64,000 bases of DNA from Clostridium sp. C2-6-12 (GCF_009928485.1 NZ_JAABNP010000013.1:62001-126000); one strand, 5' to 3'; positions 26,033 to 35,292 are shown, counted from the first letter of the stretch. Notes: a model not told the origin generated them from the letters alone. Numbers and translations are program-made.

Positions 26033-26137
26033 ATGAAAACTAATAAAATATTTAGAATTACATTAAAAATAAATAATTATATTTTTATTAATTCATCTGT
26101 GAAACCTCAAGGAAAAATGATATACGAAATATATTAG
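26033..26137 (+). CDS. Candidate leader peptide (34 aa) upstream of the ABC exporter
   Basis: A 34-codon frame beginning MKTNKIFRITLKINNY and ending with KMIYEIY, stop TAG. It has one of the best ribosome sites in the window (AAGGAGG seven bases before ATG), yet no recognisable domain. It is followed after 53 bases by a Rho-independent terminator and then by a heterodimeric ABC exporter. The same layout (leader peptide, terminator, exporter pair) is known for bmrB-bmrCD of B. subtilis, where ribosome stalling by antibiotics on the leader allows readthrough. CTGTG (26097-26101) inside the frame can pair with CACAG of the terminator 5' arm, a weak antiterminator candidate. Function is inferred from layout. 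Confidence 0.6.
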   Translation: MKTNKIFRITLKINNYIFINSSVKPQGKMIYEIY

Positions 26138-26189
26138 TTATACAGCATTTAACTATTTATATTTATATTTATATTTCTATTGATATTTA

Positions 26190-26217
26190 ACACAGCTCTG
26201 AATGGCTGTGTTTTTTT
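26190..26217 (+). terminator. Leader terminator upstream of the ABC exporter (attenuator)
   Basis: ACACAGC pairs with GCTGTGT around an eight-base loop, followed by seven T's. It lies 53 bases after the leader peptide and 109 bases before the exporter gene, on the same strand, so transcription must pass it to reach the exporter. Confidence 0.8.
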
Positions 26218-26325
26218 GTGCTTAAAATTATTATTTTTCACCGGCGCCAAAAGAAATGATAATTTTAAATATTTCTAATAACAATTTATTTTAAACATCA
26301 ATAATTCTAAAAGGAGTGAATTATT

Positions 26326-28059
26326 TTGACATTATTTAATACTTATATTAAAAAGCATTGGAAATTCTTAATTATTCCTATTGCTGCTATGATAGGATGC
26401 ATTTGCATAGATAGTTTTTACCCTTATCTTCAAAAGATATTTATTGATAATATTATTCTTGGTGGTATGGACGATTATTTATTCATGTTCATTATAACTA
26501 TAATATCATTTGCTTTGATCCAAGGTGGATTAGGTTACCTTAAAGAATATTTATTTGATAAATTTGCTTTAGTTGTATGTAAGAAATTGAGACAAGACCT
26601 ATATTCTAAGTTTCAATCATTTGAATTTTCATTTTTTGATAACAACAATACTGGTGAACTACTTTCAAGAATAGTTGAAGATGTTGATGTAGTTTGGGAT
26701 ACTTTGGCTTTTGGAATGAGAGTATTTATTGAAGCTATAATACTATTTTCAATATCTGTTGTTATAATGTTTACTTTAAATCCTTCATTAACAATTATAT
26801 GTTTAGCGGTATTACTTCCAGTAGCCTACATTGGTACAGTTATGGACAAGAAGTTTTGGAAAGTATATTCACAAATCAGTGATCAAACTGCTGAAATTAA
26901 TTCTATAGTTCAACAAGATGTTTCAGGTATAAGACTTGTAAAAGCTTTTGCCCGTGAAAAACACGAAATTTCTAAATTTTTAAAGGTAAATGAAAAATTC
27001 TTTGACTTGAATGTTGAGCAAGCAAAAATAGTTGGTACTTATGGTCCATTAATTGAGTTCTTAACAAATAGTGCTCCTATTTTAATGATTGTCTATGGTG
27101 GATATTTATGTATTCAAGGTAATTTAAGCTTAGGAGGATTAGTTGCTTTCACCAGTTATATATTTAATATTTCATGGTGTGTTAGAAATTTAGGTTCTCT
27201 TATTAACTTACTTTCTCAAAATAAAGCTTCTATGGAAAAAATAAAAGAAATCTTCAACAGAAAGCCTGAAATTTTTTCTAAAGAAAATTGTTACAATCCA
27301 ACCGAAGTTAAAGGAGATATTATTTTTAAAAATGTCAGTTTTTCATATAACAACGTTGAAGTTTTACACAATATTAATTTAAATATTCCTCACGGTAGCA
27401 CTGTTGCCATAATGGGAACTACTGGCTGTGGTAAAAGTACTTTACTTGCTCTAATAGGCAGATATTATGATGTTACTAAAGGTGAAATCTTAGTAGATAA
27501 TGTGAATGTTAAGGATTGGAATTTAGATACCTTGAGAGCTCATATGTCTGTAGTATTTCAAGATACTTTCCTATTCTCCGATACTATAAAAAATAATATT
27601 GATTTTGGAAGTGATAAATCTGAAGGTGCTTTAATAAAAGCTGTTAAAGATAGTACTGCTTATTCTTTTATTAAAGAAATGCCTGACGGTTTTGACACAG
27701 TTATTGGAGAAAGAGGTCTAGGCTTATCTGGAGGCCAAAAGCAAAGACTTGCCATTTCAAGAGCATTAATTAGAAAATCACCTATATTGATTCTTGATGA
27801 TTCAACTTCTGCTCTTGATATGGAAACTGAATTTAAAGTTCTTCAAAATCTAAAAAATGATAAGAAAAAAGCTACTACCTTTATAATTGCTCATAGAATT
27901 TCTGGTGTTAAAGATGCAGATATTATTTTGTTTATGAAGGATGGTAGAATTGTAGAAATTGGTAATCATGCTAATTTAGTTAATGCTAAAGGGTATTATC
28001 ACAATGTTTATTCTCATCAATTCCAAGACTTTGAAGCACTTCAATTGGAGGCGAATTAA
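26326..28059 (+). CDS. Heterodimeric ABC exporter, subunit with degenerate ATPase site (BmrC/YheI-like)
   Basis: A 577-aa half-transporter: six membrane helices in residues 10-300, then the nucleotide-binding domain. Walker A GTTGCGKST (about 364-372), Q-loop VVFQDTF, signature LSGGQKQR (about 467), Walker B ILILDDSTSALD (about 487) and H-loop IIAHR. The residue after Walker B is Asp in place of the catalytic Glu, the hallmark of the degenerate subunit of asymmetric exporters such as BmrCD and TM287/288. Starts with TTG; AAGGAG lies about ten bases before it. The partner gene begins one base after its stop codon. Probable multidrug export, controlled by the upstream leader. Confidence 0.93.
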   Translation: MTLFNTYIKKHWKFLIIPIAAMIGCICIDSFYPYLQKIFIDNIILGGMDDYLFMFIITIISFALIQGGLGYLKEYLFDKFALVVCKKLRQDLYSKFQSFEFSFFDNNNTGELLSRIVEDVDVVWDTLAFGMRVFIEAIILFSISVVIMFTLNPSLTIICLAVLLPVAYIGTVMDKKFWKVYSQISDQTAEINSIVQQDVSGIRLVKAFAREKHEISKFLKVNEKFFDLNVEQAKIVGTYGPLIEFLTNSAPILMIVYGGYLCIQGNLSLGGLVAFTSYIFNISWCVRNLGSLINLLSQNKASMEKIKEIFNRKPEIFSKENCYNPTEVKGDIIFKNVSFSYNNVEVLHNINLNIPHGSTVAIMGTTGCGKSTLLALIGRYYDVTKGEILVDNVNVKDWNLDTLRAHMSVVFQDTFLFSDTIKNNIDFGSDKSEGALIKAVKDSTAYSFIKEMPDGFDTVIGERGLGLSGGQKQRLAISRALIRKSPILILDDSTSALDMETEFKVLQNLKNDKKKATTFIIAHRISGVKDADIILFMKDGRIVEIGNHANLVNAKGYYHNVYSHQFQDFEALQLEAN

Positions 28060-28060
28060 T

Positions 28061-29836
28061 ATGAATAATGATATAACAAATGAATCTTCTAAAATAGAAA
28101 TAATCAAACGATTATTAGTTTATGTAAAACCATATAAAATGAAAGTAATATTTGTAATCTTCCTGTTACTTATAGTAATGGCTTGTGGTACATTAACACC
28201 ATATTTAATGAAAATGTCTATTGATACTTTTGTAGCAGAAAAGAATATTAAATCTCTGTTATTTCTAGGAGGTGCATTAATATTAGTCAATATACTTTCA
28301 ATGATTTTATCTGGAATTAGAACAATAGCTATGTCTAAAATCACTAATCAAATATTAGTTGATATCAGGCACAGCTTATACACTCACATTCAAACCTTGA
28401 GTTTTAATTTCTTTGATAACAGACCTGTTGGAAAAATTATTTCCAGAGTTGTTGGTGATGTAAATGCTCTTCAAAATTTATTAAATAACAGTATAGTAAA
28501 TTTAATTCCTAATGTTTTCACTATTATCTTGGTGGTTTCAGTTATGCTTATATTAAATCCTATACTTGGAGCCGTATGTCTTATTACAATGCCGCTGCTT
28601 ACAATTGCTATGTTTGTCATAGAAATTAAAGCTGATAAAAAGTGGAAGGTTTTTAGAGAGCATCGTTCCTCATTAATTGGATACACTCATGAATCACTTT
28701 CTGGTATGAAGGTAATTCAAGGCTTTAGTAAGAAAAAATACGCTAAAGATAAATTTGATGATCATATAGGTAATCATGCTACTGGCTTTATGACTGCCGT
28801 TTATACACAAGATTTCTTTTGGCCTTTTTTAGATTTATTTCGTGGACTAAGCCTTGTTATACTACTGGTTTCAGGTTATATATTAAACAGACAAAACAAT
28901 TTAACTTTAGGTACCTTAATGGCTTTCTTTATGTATATCGATATGCTATGGAGACCAATTATAAATCTTTCTTCTTTTTATAATGCTTTTGTAACTAGTA
29001 TGTCTGCAGGAGAAAGAATCTTTGATATTTTAGATACAAAAAGTGATATGTTGGATGAAAATTCTGCTAATAATAATCTTCCTACAATTAAGGGAGATAT
29101 TGAATTTGACCAAGTTACCTTTTCATATTCTAAGGGAGATGGCGCTGCCCTTAAAGATACTTCTTTCAAACTAAAAGCAGGAGAAAAAATTGCATTAGTT
29201 GGTGAAACTGGTGCAGGTAAAACAACTATAACTAATTTAATAAGCAGATTTTATGATCCAACCTTTGGTTCAGTAAAAATCGATGGAATAGATATTAAAA
29301 CAGTAAATATTGAATCCCTACGAAGTCAAATGGGAATAATGCTTCAAGATTCCTTTTTATTTTCTACCTCAATTAAAGAAAACATCCGTTATGGTAAATT
29401 AAATGCAACTGATGAAGAAGTAATTGCAGCTGCAAAAGCTGTTAATGCTCATGAATTTATTGAAAAGCTTGAAGACGGATATGATACAAACGTAAATGAA
29501 AGAGGTTCAAGATTATCTCTTGGCCAAAGACAATTAATAGCTTTTGCAAGAGCATTAATTGCAGATCCTAGAATATTAATATTAGATGAAGCAACAGCAA
29601 ATATTGATACTGAAACTGAAATCCTTGTACAAGATGGTATTAAAAAGCTTATGGAAGGCAGAACTTCAATAGTAATAGCTCATAGACTTTCTACTATAAG
29701 AGATTGTGATAAAATCTTTGTCCTTTCTCATGGTAAAATAGTTGAAGAAGGTAACCATGAACAATTACTTTTAAATCATGGATACTACCATAAGTTGTAT
29801 ACAGCTCAGTATACTTTCCTTAAACAAGATGCTTAA
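28061..29836 (+). CDS. Heterodimeric ABC exporter, catalytic subunit (BmrD/YheH-like)
   Basis: A 591-aa half-transporter with six membrane helices (about residues 20-320) and an ATPase domain with Walker A GETGAGKTT (about 380), signature LSLGQRQL (about 484, non-canonical Leu in LSGGQ), Walker B ILILDEATANID (about 504) with the catalytic Glu, and IVIAHR. Pairing with subunit one gives one proper site (this Glu plus partner LSGGQ) and one degenerate site (partner Asp plus this LSLGQ). The ATG at 28061 follows GGAGG; an upstream in-frame ATG lies within the first gene and is not used. The strong hairpin 29860-29898 ends the operon. Confidence 0.94.
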   Translation: MNNDITNESSKIEIIKRLLVYVKPYKMKVIFVIFLLLIVMACGTLTPYLMKMSIDTFVAEKNIKSLLFLGGALILVNILSMILSGIRTIAMSKITNQILVDIRHSLYTHIQTLSFNFFDNRPVGKIISRVVGDVNALQNLLNNSIVNLIPNVFTIILVVSVMLILNPILGAVCLITMPLLTIAMFVIEIKADKKWKVFREHRSSLIGYTHESLSGMKVIQGFSKKKYAKDKFDDHIGNHATGFMTAVYTQDFFWPFLDLFRGLSLVILLVSGYILNRQNNLTLGTLMAFFMYIDMLWRPIINLSSFYNAFVTSMSAGERIFDILDTKSDMLDENSANNNLPTIKGDIEFDQVTFSYSKGDGAALKDTSFKLKAGEKIALVGETGAGKTTITNLISRFYDPTFGSVKIDGIDIKTVNIESLRSQMGIMLQDSFLFSTSIKENIRYGKLNATDEEVIAAAKAVNAHEFIEKLEDGYDTNVNERGSRLSLGQRQLIAFARALIADPRILILDEATANIDTETEILVQDGIKKLMEGRTSIVIAHRLSTIRDCDKIFVLSHGKIVEEGNHEQLLLNHGYYHKLYTAQYTFLKQDA

Positions 29837-29859
29837 TTTTCTATTATTAACTAAAATAA

Positions 29860-29898
29860 TGTGCTATAACAAGCCTATTATACGCTTGTTATAGCACA
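29860..29898. terminator. Bidirectional terminator between exporter and YcgQ genes
   Basis: TGTGCTATAACAAGC pairs perfectly with GCTTGTTATAGCACA around a nine-base loop; TTTTATTTTTTG follows on plus and TTATTTTAG on minus. It serves the convergent ABC exporter and YcgQ/YcgR operons. Confidence 0.92.
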
Positions 29899-29964
29899 TT
29901 TTATTTTTTGTTATTTTCATCTCCACCTAAAAGATTATTTATGACATTAGTTCATTTATTGTAT

Positions 29965-30711
29965 TTATTTAAAATTCAAATCCTTTTCTTCCTGTAAATT
30001 TTCTATTATTAAAGCAGGTATTTTATGATTAACCTTATTGCTATCAATTATTTTTGCAATCCCCACTTTTCCCTTTGCAATAATCTTTTCATTTTCATTT
30101 AAATCACATGTTTTTTCATATTCACCTACTATTCCTACAACTTTTGAATCTGCTGCACAACAATCCATTATAACCCTTCCTATAATAAATTGATTTATAT
30201 TTAAGTAATTTTCTTTGCATACAAAACCATGTATTTCTAATTTTCTACCAATATATTTTTCTGGATCTATTCTTATATCATCAAGTACCATTGGATTATT
30301 TTCATTAATCACTAAAACTTCTTTTTTGCTATTTTCCTTTTGATTTACACCTAAATTTAATTCATGCTCATATAAATATTTCATATTTAAAGTGTTTTCT
30401 TTAAAATCTTTGTTTAATTCATTATGTTTAAAGGTTTCTTGATGATTAATTGAAATTATCCCGAGTATTATAGTAAATAATATAGGCAATAATTTCATTT
30501 TTAAATTACTATTTCTTTTAAAAGTAAATATGTTTTGAAACTGAAATAAAATCATTATACTTATCATCACAATAGTAATGTAAATATAAATAATCATCTT
30601 TCTTCCTACGTAGAAATCAATTTTTCCAGTAACAGTTAAATAAATTATTGCTATATCTAATAGAATAAAAATTATAAAACATAAAAATTCATCTAAATTA
30701 AATCGTCTCAA
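29965..30711 (-). CDS. YcgQ/DUF1980 family protein (TIGR03943)
   Basis: A 248-aa membrane-anchored protein: two hydrophobic segments at 9-30 and 38-55, another near 68-82, then an extracytoplasmic beta-rich domain. The domain holds DPEKYIGRKLEIHGFV, IGRVIMDCCAADSKVVGIV with the conserved Cys pair, and a C-terminal HKIPALIIENLQ. DUF1980 proteins are encoded beside YcgR/DUF318 permeases almost as a rule, as here. Function is unknown; the Cys pair and neighbouring GTPases suggest metal handling. Last gene of the operon. Confidence 0.85.
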   Translation of the reverse strand: MRRFNLDEFLCFIIFILLDIAIIYLTVTGKIDFYVGRKMIIYIYITIVMISIMILFQFQNIFTFKRNSNLKMKLLPILFTIILGIISINHQETFKHNELNKDFKENTLNMKYLYEHELNLGVNQKENSKKEVLVINENNPMVLDDIRIDPEKYIGRKLEIHGFVCKENYLNINQFIIGRVIMDCCAADSKVVGIVGEYEKTCDLNENEKIIAKGKVGIAKIIDSNKVNHKIPALIIENLQEEKDLNFK

Positions 30712-30816
30712 CTTTTTATTCCTTTCATTTTTTCATATCTATTATAAAAGATTTTCTAGCTCCAAATCATGTGTTGCATTAGATTAATCGAATTATTAAC
30801 AACACTATAATTAAGT

Positions 30817-31815
30817 TTATATTCCACATATAAGAAACATACTACAAATTATAAATACAATACTGATTGTAACTATCGCCAATTTAAATACAAAATTCTT
30901 TTTAAAGGCACCAAGAAGAATTATTAAATTTTTAAAATCAAGCATTGGCCCTAATAAAAGAAACGCAGCTACTCCACTAAAAGAATAAGCTTCTAGAAAA
31001 GTTCTTCCGACAAAAGCATCTGCTTCAGAACATAGGGATAAAGCAAAACCAAGAAACATCATAAAAACTATATTTAAAAGCTTATTATCAAAAATATAAT
31101 TCAAGCCTCCTTGTGCTTGTATGACCTGAAATCCACTTGAAATAAAGGCACCAAAAATCAAATATCCCATTATATTTATAAATTCTCTATTAGTATGTTC
31201 AAACACTGCTTTCAATTTATTTTCTTTACCTAAAAAGCTATTACAGCCACAACTGCAATAGTAATTATTATCTTCTCCATTATTTAAGACTACTTTCTCT
31301 TCATTTCCTTTTAGTAAATTTACTATGATTCCTATTAAAATTGCTGCTACAAAACCTCCCGCCACTCTAAGTAGCACCATAACTTGTTTATCGTAGAAAG
31401 CATAATATGTTGACATTATAACTACTGGATTTATTATAGGGACTGAAAGCATTAATGTTATTCCCATTCCAATAGGCATTCCTTTCTTAATAAGACTTCT
31501 TGTTATAGGTACTATAGCACATTCACAAACTGGAAAAATAAGTCCGATTAATGCTGCTCCAAAATATCCAAATATATTTATTCTTGGAATTAACTTAACT
31601 ATACGTTCTTCAGATATAAAAATTTGAATTATAGCAGATATAAAGGAGCCTAAAATAATGAAGGGCATTGCTTCAAGAATTATACTTATAAAAATATTTG
31701 CAAAATCCCCCAACTGTTTTATCTCTAAAGTTTCTATAATTCTTTGAAAAAATAATACTAGTAAAAAAATCATTCCACTTAAAGCTGCAAAAGTTAAAAT
31801 TTTATTCTTACTCAT
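30817..31815 (-). CDS. YcgR/DUF318 family predicted permease
   Basis: A 332-aa membrane protein with eight or so membrane helices. Characteristic segments are SIILEAMPFIILGSFISA, LIGLIFPVCECAIVP with the membrane-embedded Cys pair, SVPIINPVVIMSTYYAF, and LGFALSLCSEADAFVG in the second half. The cytoplasmic loop contains YYCSCGCNS, three clustered Cys that could bind a metal. The family is called permease by topology; substrates are not established, though links to metal homeostasis exist. The operon also holds YcgQ and two CobW-type GTPases. Confidence 0.87.
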   Translation of the reverse strand: MSKNKILTFAALSGMIFLLVLFFQRIIETLEIKQLGDFANIFISIILEAMPFIILGSFISAIIQIFISEERIVKLIPRINIFGYFGAALIGLIFPVCECAIVPITRSLIKKGMPIGMGITLMLSVPIINPVVIMSTYYAFYDKQVMVLLRVAGGFVAAILIGIIVNLLKGNEEKVVLNNGEDNNYYCSCGCNSFLGKENKLKAVFEHTNREFINIMGYLIFGAFISSGFQVIQAQGGLNYIFDNKLLNIVFMMFLGFALSLCSEADAFVGRTFLEAYSFSGVAAFLLLGPMLDFKNLIILLGAFKKNFVFKLAIVTISIVFIICSMFLICGI

Positions 31816-31853
31816 AAATCTTCCTCATTTCCAGCCTATACTCCTTCTTATTA

Positions 31854-32480
31854 TTATCTGCTACTTTCATATTGTATTTTTATCTTTCTTAAATATCCAC
31901 TCTCAAAAACTTTTGCACCTTTAAGAACTGATTTTAAAATAAATTTATTATTAACTTCTAAAACATTTCCATGAGGATTTATATTTCTTAATTTTTTTAA
32001 ACCTTTTTCCAAAGATTTTGTATTAGCTTCATCAATATTATTTACAATCATAACATCTGAATACTGTATAAACGGAATTATAAATCCACCTATATTATCA
32101 ATATATTCATTTAGTGTTTTTCCATCTGCAACAAAAAATACTGATTTTACTTTACAAGTTTCTCTATAAATTTTTTCATTTAACATGAGGAATAATTCAT
32201 TCAAATCCCACGTGCCATTATATTCTATAATTATTCTATGAGGATTAAACTCAGCTATGGAAAATATAAGTTCTTGTTTTAATTCTTTTATATCCCTTAT
32301 ACTTTTAGTTTTAATTTGATAATTATTATTTGAATTTTCTGCAATCTTTTCTTTTCCATCTTCTAATTGAAAAATACAAATCCTTTCTCCTTCAACTTTA
32401 CTTTCACTTATAAGAGAATTTATTAAAGTTGTTTTTCCAGCACCTAAAAATCCTGAGATGATATCCATATGTATCTTCAT
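31854..32480 (-). CDS. CobW/COG0523-like P-loop GTPase, short form (208 aa)
   Basis: A G3E-type P-loop protein: MDIISGFLGAGKTTLI has Walker A GFLGAGKT. A Walker-B-like IIIEYNGT and VNNID at the NKxD position follow. It lacks the CxCC metal motif and the C-terminal CobW domain seen in typical COG0523 metallochaperones (300-400 aa), so it is a reduced form. Its ATG directly follows the TAA of the longer paralogue, and GGAGG lies inside that gene, so the two are translationally coupled and may dimerise. Nucleotide specificity and the metal are not readable. Confidence 0.83.
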   Translation of the reverse strand: MKIHMDIISGFLGAGKTTLINSLISESKVEGERICIFQLEDGKEKIAENSNNNYQIKTKSIRDIKELKQELIFSIAEFNPHRIIIEYNGTWDLNELFLMLNEKIYRETCKVKSVFFVADGKTLNEYIDNIGGFIIPFIQYSDVMIVNNIDEANTKSLEKGLKKLRNINPHGNVLEVNNKFILKSVLKGAKVFESGYLRKIKIQYESSR

Positions 32481-33428
32481 TTATAATCCTCCAAATAATT
32501 GCTTCAATTCTTTTCTATTTAATTCACTTCCTATAATTGAAACAACCTTCCTATTAGCCCATTTAATCTTTCTACTATTAAACTCCTTTGGCACATAATC
32601 AAATTGATAATAGCTTCCATCTGTTCCTTTTGTAATACCTTTTGCTCTTATTATTTTTCCAAACTTACTGCTACTTTCTATAAATATAAACTTTTTTTGA
32701 ATTTCTTCTGTATTCATATTAAAATCAAATTCAATAGGATAACTCTCAAAAATATTATCAACTTCGTTATTTGCTTTTCTTTTTACTATTTTATTAGCAT
32801 TTAACTTAATAATATTTTTTTCTTTTATTTCTTTTTCCCTTTTGATTTCAATTAAATCAAATCCATTCAAATATTCCCATGGTTTATGGATTATTTCTGC
32901 TTTAGAGTTTAAATTTGTTAATGAATTAACTACATTTTCAATTTTAAGTTTATCAACTAATTGGCTTCTACTTAAAATAAGCTTATATGCATTTCTAATT
33001 TGATTTTCATAAAAATCTTTAAAATTTCTAATATATAATTCATAATTTTTAATATCGATAACAGTAATAATATTTCTAATTTCAATTTTATCTTTCAAGT
33101 TTTCTTCTTTTAATAAATTAATAATTTCACTTAATTTTGCTACACCAGATGGTTCAATTATTATATTAACTGGACTATATTTTTTTATCACTTCAGCTAT
33201 AGCTTTACTAAAATCACCAGATACTTGGCAACATATACAACCAGAATTAATTTCTTTAACTGAAATATTACATTCCTTTAATATGTCCCCATCTATACCA
33301 ACTTCCCCAAATTCATTTTCTATAATAATTGTATCTTTACTATACACATTTTCAATTAACAACTTCCTAATTAGCATAGTTTTACCTGCACCTAAAAATC
33401 CTGAAAATATATCAACTTGAATTTTCAT
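32481..33428 (-). CDS. CobW/COG0523 family GTPase, putative metal chaperone
   Basis: A 315-aa G3E GTPase: Walker A GFLGAGKT (about 10-17), NEFGEVGIDGD, the metal-binding SGCICCQ (CxCC), Walker-B-like IIIEPSGVAKL, and a shortened C-terminal CobW domain ending SIIGSELNRKELKQLFGGL split across the last strand and helix. The guanine motif NKxD is degenerate (LSRSQLVD). COG0523 proteins deliver Zn, Co or Ni; some are Zur-regulated. It opens the four-gene operon with permease YcgR and YcgQ. I looked for a Zur-type palindrome upstream and see none. Confidence 0.86.
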   Translation of the reverse strand: MKIQVDIFSGFLGAGKTMLIRKLLIENVYSKDTIIIENEFGEVGIDGDILKECNISVKEINSGCICCQVSGDFSKAIAEVIKKYSPVNIIIEPSGVAKLSEIINLLKEENLKDKIEIRNIITVIDIKNYELYIRNFKDFYENQIRNAYKLILSRSQLVDKLKIENVVNSLTNLNSKAEIIHKPWEYLNGFDLIEIKREKEIKEKNIIKLNANKIVKRKANNEVDNIFESYPIEFDFNMNTEEIQKKFIFIESSSKFGKIIRAKGITKGTDGSYYQFDYVPKEFNSRKIKWANRKVVSIIGSELNRKELKQLFGGL

Positions 33429-33526
33429 TTTTACTACCCTTCTTAATTTAATTCATATATATTTATACTTTATTAAGGATTTATATATGAATAAAATTTT
33501 CCTAGCAATAATTCCATAAAATAAAA

Positions 33527-33566
33527 ATACCCTGCAGATAGAATTTAAAATCTACCTGCAAGGTAT
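33527..33566 (-). terminator. Terminator of the LRR/cell-wall-binding protein gene
   Basis: On the minus strand ATACC-TTGCAGGTAGA pairs with TCTATCTGCAGGGTAT (a few mismatches), followed by TTTTTATTTT. It lies 24 bases beyond the stop codon at 33590. Confidence 0.75.
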
Positions 33567-33589
33567 ATAAAACTTCATATATTTATTTT

Positions 33590-35080
33590 CTAAGACGGAT
33601 AGTAGAAGAAATGAGTTGATCTGTCTGAAATATCAGTATCAGTTAATACTTTTCTTCTATGAAGTACTAAATTTCCATACATTGTTCTTTGATTGTCTAC
33701 AATATATGCATATCCATCTCTATCCCAGCACATGAAGATATACACATGACTATAATTATTTGTAAACACAATATCCCCTGGTTTTATTTGAGAAAAGTCA
33801 TAACTATATGAAAAACCTCTTCCCTTTAATTCATTTTCAAGTTGATATGTATTAGCAACTGAACGTGGAATATTAACCCCTATTCTTCTCAATGCTTCTG
33901 AAGAAAAGAACACACAATTATTATCCGTTGCTCCTCCATGAAGCCAAACAGCAGTATTATCAACACTTAGTTGATTATTTACATCTGTCATATACTTAAA
34001 TAATTGATAATTAGCATTAGAATGAGAATAATTATAATATGTATTTACAGTTTCACCATTAGCTTGTACATAATTATAGCTATCTAGCCATACATTCCTC
34101 ACCATTGATCCATCTGTTAAAAATTTATATTTTTTACCATTAATAATTTTCTCTGTTCCTGCAACCATAGCTCCAGTTGTATCATCTAAATAATATGTTT
34201 TATTATCTAAATCTAACCAACCACGTTGCATAGCTCCATTACCTGAAAAGAAATAATACTTATTATCTATTTTCACCCAGCCAGTAAGCATGTCCCCATT
34301 ATCACTTAAAAAATATTTAACACCTTTAATTGTTTGAAGACCCTTTTGCATTATTCCATTTTCATTAAAATAATAATATTTTTCATTTACTTTTTTCCAA
34401 TCATTTTTTATCAAGCCTTTTTCTCTGTCATAAAAAAACCAATTTTTATCTTTATCACTTTCCCAACCTTCTCTTACATTACCATCTTCATTGAATTCAT
34501 ATTCTTTTCCATCTATTTTTTTGTTTCCCTTTATTCTATCGCCATATCTATCTAAATAGCACCATTTCCCTTTTAATAAATACCATCCTTCATCAAGTTT
34601 AAATTGATTTCCTTCCAAATCGCAATATGTATAATTACCTTTAGAAGCTTTTTGTAAAATTGAATTTGGTATTTTTGTGAATTTATTATCTCCTAAATCT
34701 AAATATTTAAGCTGAGCTAAATTACCAAGATCTTCTGGAACTTCCCCTTTTATATCTGAATAATTTAAATCTAAATATTCTAAGTTTTTTAGCAATTTTA
34801 TTTCTTTAGGAATATCATCACCTATGTTTTTGTATCTAAGACTAATTTTCTTAATATTTAAAAAATCTTGTTCTGTAAGATTTTTTACGTCCTTTCTTAA
34901 TTGGCTTGAAACTTCTTTAGTAAGCCAATTTTCCTCAATTTTAACCTTTTCTTGAATATTAGTTTGTTGAACAATTTCTTCGGATGTTTTAACTTCTTTT
35001 GCAAAAGCTGCTGTTGGAATGCTATTAATACATAAAATAGCACATAGTATAACTAATTTTTTCAATTTATTGTGCTGCAT
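33590..35080 (-). CDS. Secreted protein: leucine-rich repeats, cell-wall-binding repeats, papain-like peptidase/amidase domain
   Basis: A 496-aa exported protein. Signal peptide at 1-27 (cleavage near AAFA-KE). Residues 60-155 have leucine-rich repeats (LKNLEYLDLNYSDIKG, LAQLKYLDLGDNKFTKIP). Residues 165-330 hold about eight choline/cell-wall-binding-type repeats (GWxxxxxxYYFxxxGxM pattern). Residues 345-496 form an NlpC/P60- or amidase-like domain with a Cys (about 389, NNCVFFSS), His (about 445, YSHVYIF) and polar Asn in IVDNQ as a likely catalytic triad, preceded by IKPGDIVF. A surface hydrolase or amidase is likely, target unknown. It has its own terminator and no operon partners. Confidence 0.8.
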   Translation of the reverse strand: MQHNKLKKLVILCAILCINSIPTAAFAKEVKTSEEIVQQTNIQEKVKIEENWLTKEVSSQLRKDVKNLTEQDFLNIKKISLRYKNIGDDIPKEIKLLKNLEYLDLNYSDIKGEVPEDLGNLAQLKYLDLGDNKFTKIPNSILQKASKGNYTYCDLEGNQFKLDEGWYLLKGKWCYLDRYGDRIKGNKKIDGKEYEFNEDGNVREGWESDKDKNWFFYDREKGLIKNDWKKVNEKYYYFNENGIMQKGLQTIKGVKYFLSDNGDMLTGWVKIDNKYYFFSGNGAMQRGWLDLDNKTYYLDDTTGAMVAGTEKIINGKKYKFLTDGSMVRNVWLDSYNYVQANGETVNTYYNYSHSNANYQLFKYMTDVNNQLSVDNTAVWLHGGATDNNCVFFSSEALRRIGVNIPRSVANTYQLENELKGRGFSYSYDFSQIKPGDIVFTNNYSHVYIFMCWDRDGYAYIVDNQRTMYGNLVLHRRKVLTDTDISDRSTHFFYYPS

Positions 35081-35292
35081 CTAATCGTCTCCCTTTATTT
35101 TTTAACATATAAATTATACCATTTTGTTTTTATAATCTCAAATAAATATAAAATAATCCAAATTTTTATTAAATATTTTATAGTGAGATAATAATCAGCA
35201 GCAAATCTGTTAATTATATTTTTATGCTTTTATTTAATTGGATTTCTAATATTACAACAATTATTATTAATATACATCATTACTTTTATTTT

